A stretch of DNA of 15,352 bases from Candidatus Bathyarchaeota archaeon (lineage in GTDB: Archaea > Thermoproteota > Bathyarchaeia > TCS64): the NCBI GenBank assembly GCA_026014515.1, contig JAOZIG010000100.1, positions 1 through 15,352 on the forward strand, given 5' to 3'. Of this stretch, positions 14,600 through 15,352 are shown one piece after another. The first letter of the stretch is position 1; the number at the start of each line of letters is the position of its first letter. Both the position numbers and the translations under genes were made by a program. The notes beneath the pieces were generated by a model. That model searched no databases and was not told the DNA's origin. It was given only the letters and a program-made list of their open reading frames with translations.

Positions 14600-14992
14600 C
14601 TAGTTCTCAATCACTACTTCTTGTGGTGGCTCATAGACGTAAAGACCAAGCAATATTGGACCATTTGAAAGGTTACCAAAAATCGGGACCTTGTTGATCT
14701 TTTCTGCCTCCATAATCTCAGCTACCTCTGTAAGTGTTGTATTATATCTTACCCAGATTAATGGCTCTGAGACTATCTCTTCAACAAGAACTGTGTGTGG
14801 GTCAAGCTTTTCATCGAGGACTCTTCTCTGAATGTCTCCATGTGTAAGAATGCCTATGGGTTCATCGCTGTCAGTGACAATCAAGGCATTGAGGTTAAAA
14901 TATGACATAAGACTCTTTGCGGATGCAACGGTTCTATTTTTATGCACCTTCACAATGTCTTTTACTACGATTTTTTTAACCTCTACTGTCAC
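14600..14992 (-). CDS. Two-CBS-domain protein
   Basis: A stand-alone tandem CBS (Bateman) module, usually a sensor of adenosine nucleotides or SAM. From GTG 14992 it is 130 aa. The first repeat spans VKDIVKVHKNRTVASAKSLM through ALIVTDSDEPIGILTHGDI, the second VEEIVSEPLIWVRYNTTLTEV through NKVPIFG and a final LLGLYVYE. The second repeat ends less typically, with no GIVTxxDL, so only the first site may be complete. There is no fused catalytic domain. Starts at GTG 15010 and 15001 are in frame, but a TTAAAG box at 15021-15026 places the transcript start near 14997, which favours 14992. It converges on mtnA; a link to SAM/MTA metabolism is an attractive inference only. Confidence 0.88.
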   Translation of the reverse strand: MTVEVKKIVVKDIVKVHKNRTVASAKSLMSYFNLNALIVTDSDEPIGILTHGDIQRRVLDEKLDPHTVLVEEIVSEPLIWVRYNTTLTEVAEIMEAEKINKVPIFGNLSNGPILLGLYVYEPPQEVVIEN

Positions 14993-15020
14993 TAAGCCCA
15001 CCCAATTCACTGAAAACCAT

Positions 15021-15026
15021 CTTTAA
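15021..15026 (-). promoter_or_regulatory. TATA box of the CBS-protein gene
   Basis: Minus-strand TTAAAG. Using the 29-nt rule seen at ndk, gins23 and mtnA, transcription should begin near 14997. This makes GTG 14992 the likely start and puts GTG 15001 and 15010 upstream of the transcript. Confidence 0.45.
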
Positions 15027-15114
15027 TGTTATTGTTTGCGGAGCCCTAAGAGGGACCAAAAATATAGAGTATTCATATATGTGATTAATTGGCTAGGTCT
15101 GGCTAACCAAATCG

Positions 15115-15123
15115 CTTAAATTA
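15115..15123 (+). promoter_or_regulatory. TATA box of the tRNA-Tyr gene
   Basis: CTTAAATTA lies 37 nt before the mature tRNA 5' end. Transcription would start near 15145, leaving about a 7-nt 5' leader for RNase P to remove. Confidence 0.55.
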
Positions 15124-15151
15124 ATGTATGGCATGAGGTTGTGGTGTCCCG

Positions 15152-15265
15152 CCCGCCCTAGCTCAATGGCAGAGCATCCGGCTGTAGTCATCGCCCTGCG
15201 GGGCAGTGGCAGTCAGGCCATGAGCAGACACCGGAGGGTTGCAGGTTCAACTCCTGCGGGCGGGA
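15152..15265 (+). tRNA. trnY: tRNA-Tyr (anticodon GUA) with a 42-nt intron
   Basis: The acceptor CCCGCCC (15152-15158) pairs perfectly with GGGCGGG (15258-15264). TA fills positions 8-9, the D stem is GCTC/GAGC, the anticodon stem TCCGG/CCGGA, the variable loop GGGTT, and the T arm GCAGG-TTCAACT-CCTGC. The anticodon GTA is at 15184-15186, the discriminator A at 15265, and CCA is encoded at 15266-15268. The C1:G72 pair is the archaeal/eukaryotic tyrosine identity element and confirms the call. The intron (15188-15229) is at the canonical position 37/38. CTGT (15182-15185) can pair with GCAG (15224-15227) as the central helix, with AGT and ACA as flanking bulges, giving a bulge-helix-bulge-like splice site. 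The intron contains a GCCC-TGCG-GGGC hairpin (15193-15204). Confidence 0.95.
15188..15229 (+). other. tRNA-Tyr intron
   Basis: This stretch interrupts the anticodon loop after position 37. TCAT at its start pairs with ATGA near its end (15220-15223) and extends the splice-site structure. If all four of those pairs form, the 5' bulge is two bases rather than three, so the bulge-helix-bulge may be slightly relaxed. No C/D-box guide motifs are evident. Confidence 0.85.
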
Positions 15266-15268
15266 CCA

Positions 15269-15272
15269 TTTT
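15269..15272 (+). terminator. Short T tract after tRNA-Tyr
   Basis: TTTT directly follows the encoded CCA, with further T-rich sequence to about 15280 and T6 at 15302-15307. It is a plausible archaeal terminator for the tRNA transcript. Confidence 0.35.
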
Positions 15273-15336
15273 CCTCATATTCTCAAATAATGAATGGTAG
15301 TGTTTTTTAAGAAAAAATAACCTAGTTTACGCCCAG

Positions 15337-15342
15337 TTTAAG
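15337..15342 (+). promoter_or_regulatory. TATA box for a gene just beyond the window
   Basis: TTTAAG in GTTTAAGTAATTATAG at the right edge has the same form as the ndk and idsA boxes. By the 29-nt spacing, a start codon is expected about 15365-15370, outside the window. The roughly 70 bases between the tRNA and this box show no gene. Confidence 0.4.
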
Positions 15343-15352
15343 TAATTATAGT

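Noticed and set aside
15188..15229. C/D-box guide RNA within the tRNA-Tyr intron
   Set aside because: ATGA occurs at 15220-15223, but there is no matching CTGA D box and no D'/C' pair; that sequence is better explained by splice-site pairing.
1..15352. CRISPR array, insertion sequence or prophage
   Set aside because: No regularly spaced direct repeats, terminal inverted repeats with transposase, or phage genes were seen; the genes are housekeeping types with similar base composition.

Overview
The window is archaeal chromosomal DNA. It holds an isoprenoid block with isopentenyl phosphate kinase, eL8/L7Ae-eS28-eL24 ribosomal genes, a GINS-MCM replication pair, an Ogg2-type glycosylase, an inositol-phosphate synthase of the archaeal/actinobacterial type, and an intron-containing tRNA-Tyr with C1:G72. 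Promoters are TATA-type, and many starts look leaderless. The gene content fits a TACK or Asgard-grade archaeon, but no gene here fixes the phylum.

Layout. Positions 1-3868 (+) are membrane-lipid genes in the order mevalonate kinase (5' end missing or broken), isopentenyl phosphate kinase, type II IPP isomerase and GGPP synthase. Positions 3914-5647 (+) are glutamyl-tRNA synthetase. Positions 5731-6536 (+) are the ribosomal operon L7Ae-S28e-L24e. It is followed by a small Cys/His-containing orphan (6673-6960) and a nucleoside diphosphate kinase with an insertion. The minus strand then carries inositol-1-phosphate synthase (stop to stop with ndk), a single-domain protein that reads as a DCD (Development and Cell Death) domain, an alpha/alpha-toroid (terpenoid-cyclase-like) orphan, and the gins23-mcm pair. 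Positions 12774-14597 (+) hold the Ogg2 glycosylase and methylthioribose-1-phosphate isomerase. A two-CBS protein lies on the minus strand (14600-14992). A tRNA-Tyr(GUA) with a 42-nt intron (15152-15265) closes the window, and a promoter for the next gene is visible at the right edge.

How the genes work together. The first four genes supply the C20 prenyl chains of archaeal ether lipids, and Ino1 can supply the inositol head group. gltX, the ribosomal genes and the tRNA serve translation. GINS-MCM is the replicative helicase core, and the adjacent Ogg2 repairs 8-oxoguanine. There is no CRISPR array, insertion sequence or prophage, and no gap between genes above 300 bases.

The most unusual item is the DCD-like protein (8641-9036), a fold first described as plant-specific. 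Also worth attention are a promoter rule (TTTAAG-like box about 29 nt before the start codon, no leader) that separates leaderless genes from leadered ones, inverted repeats in the two leadered promoters, and the damaged mevalonate kinase start.
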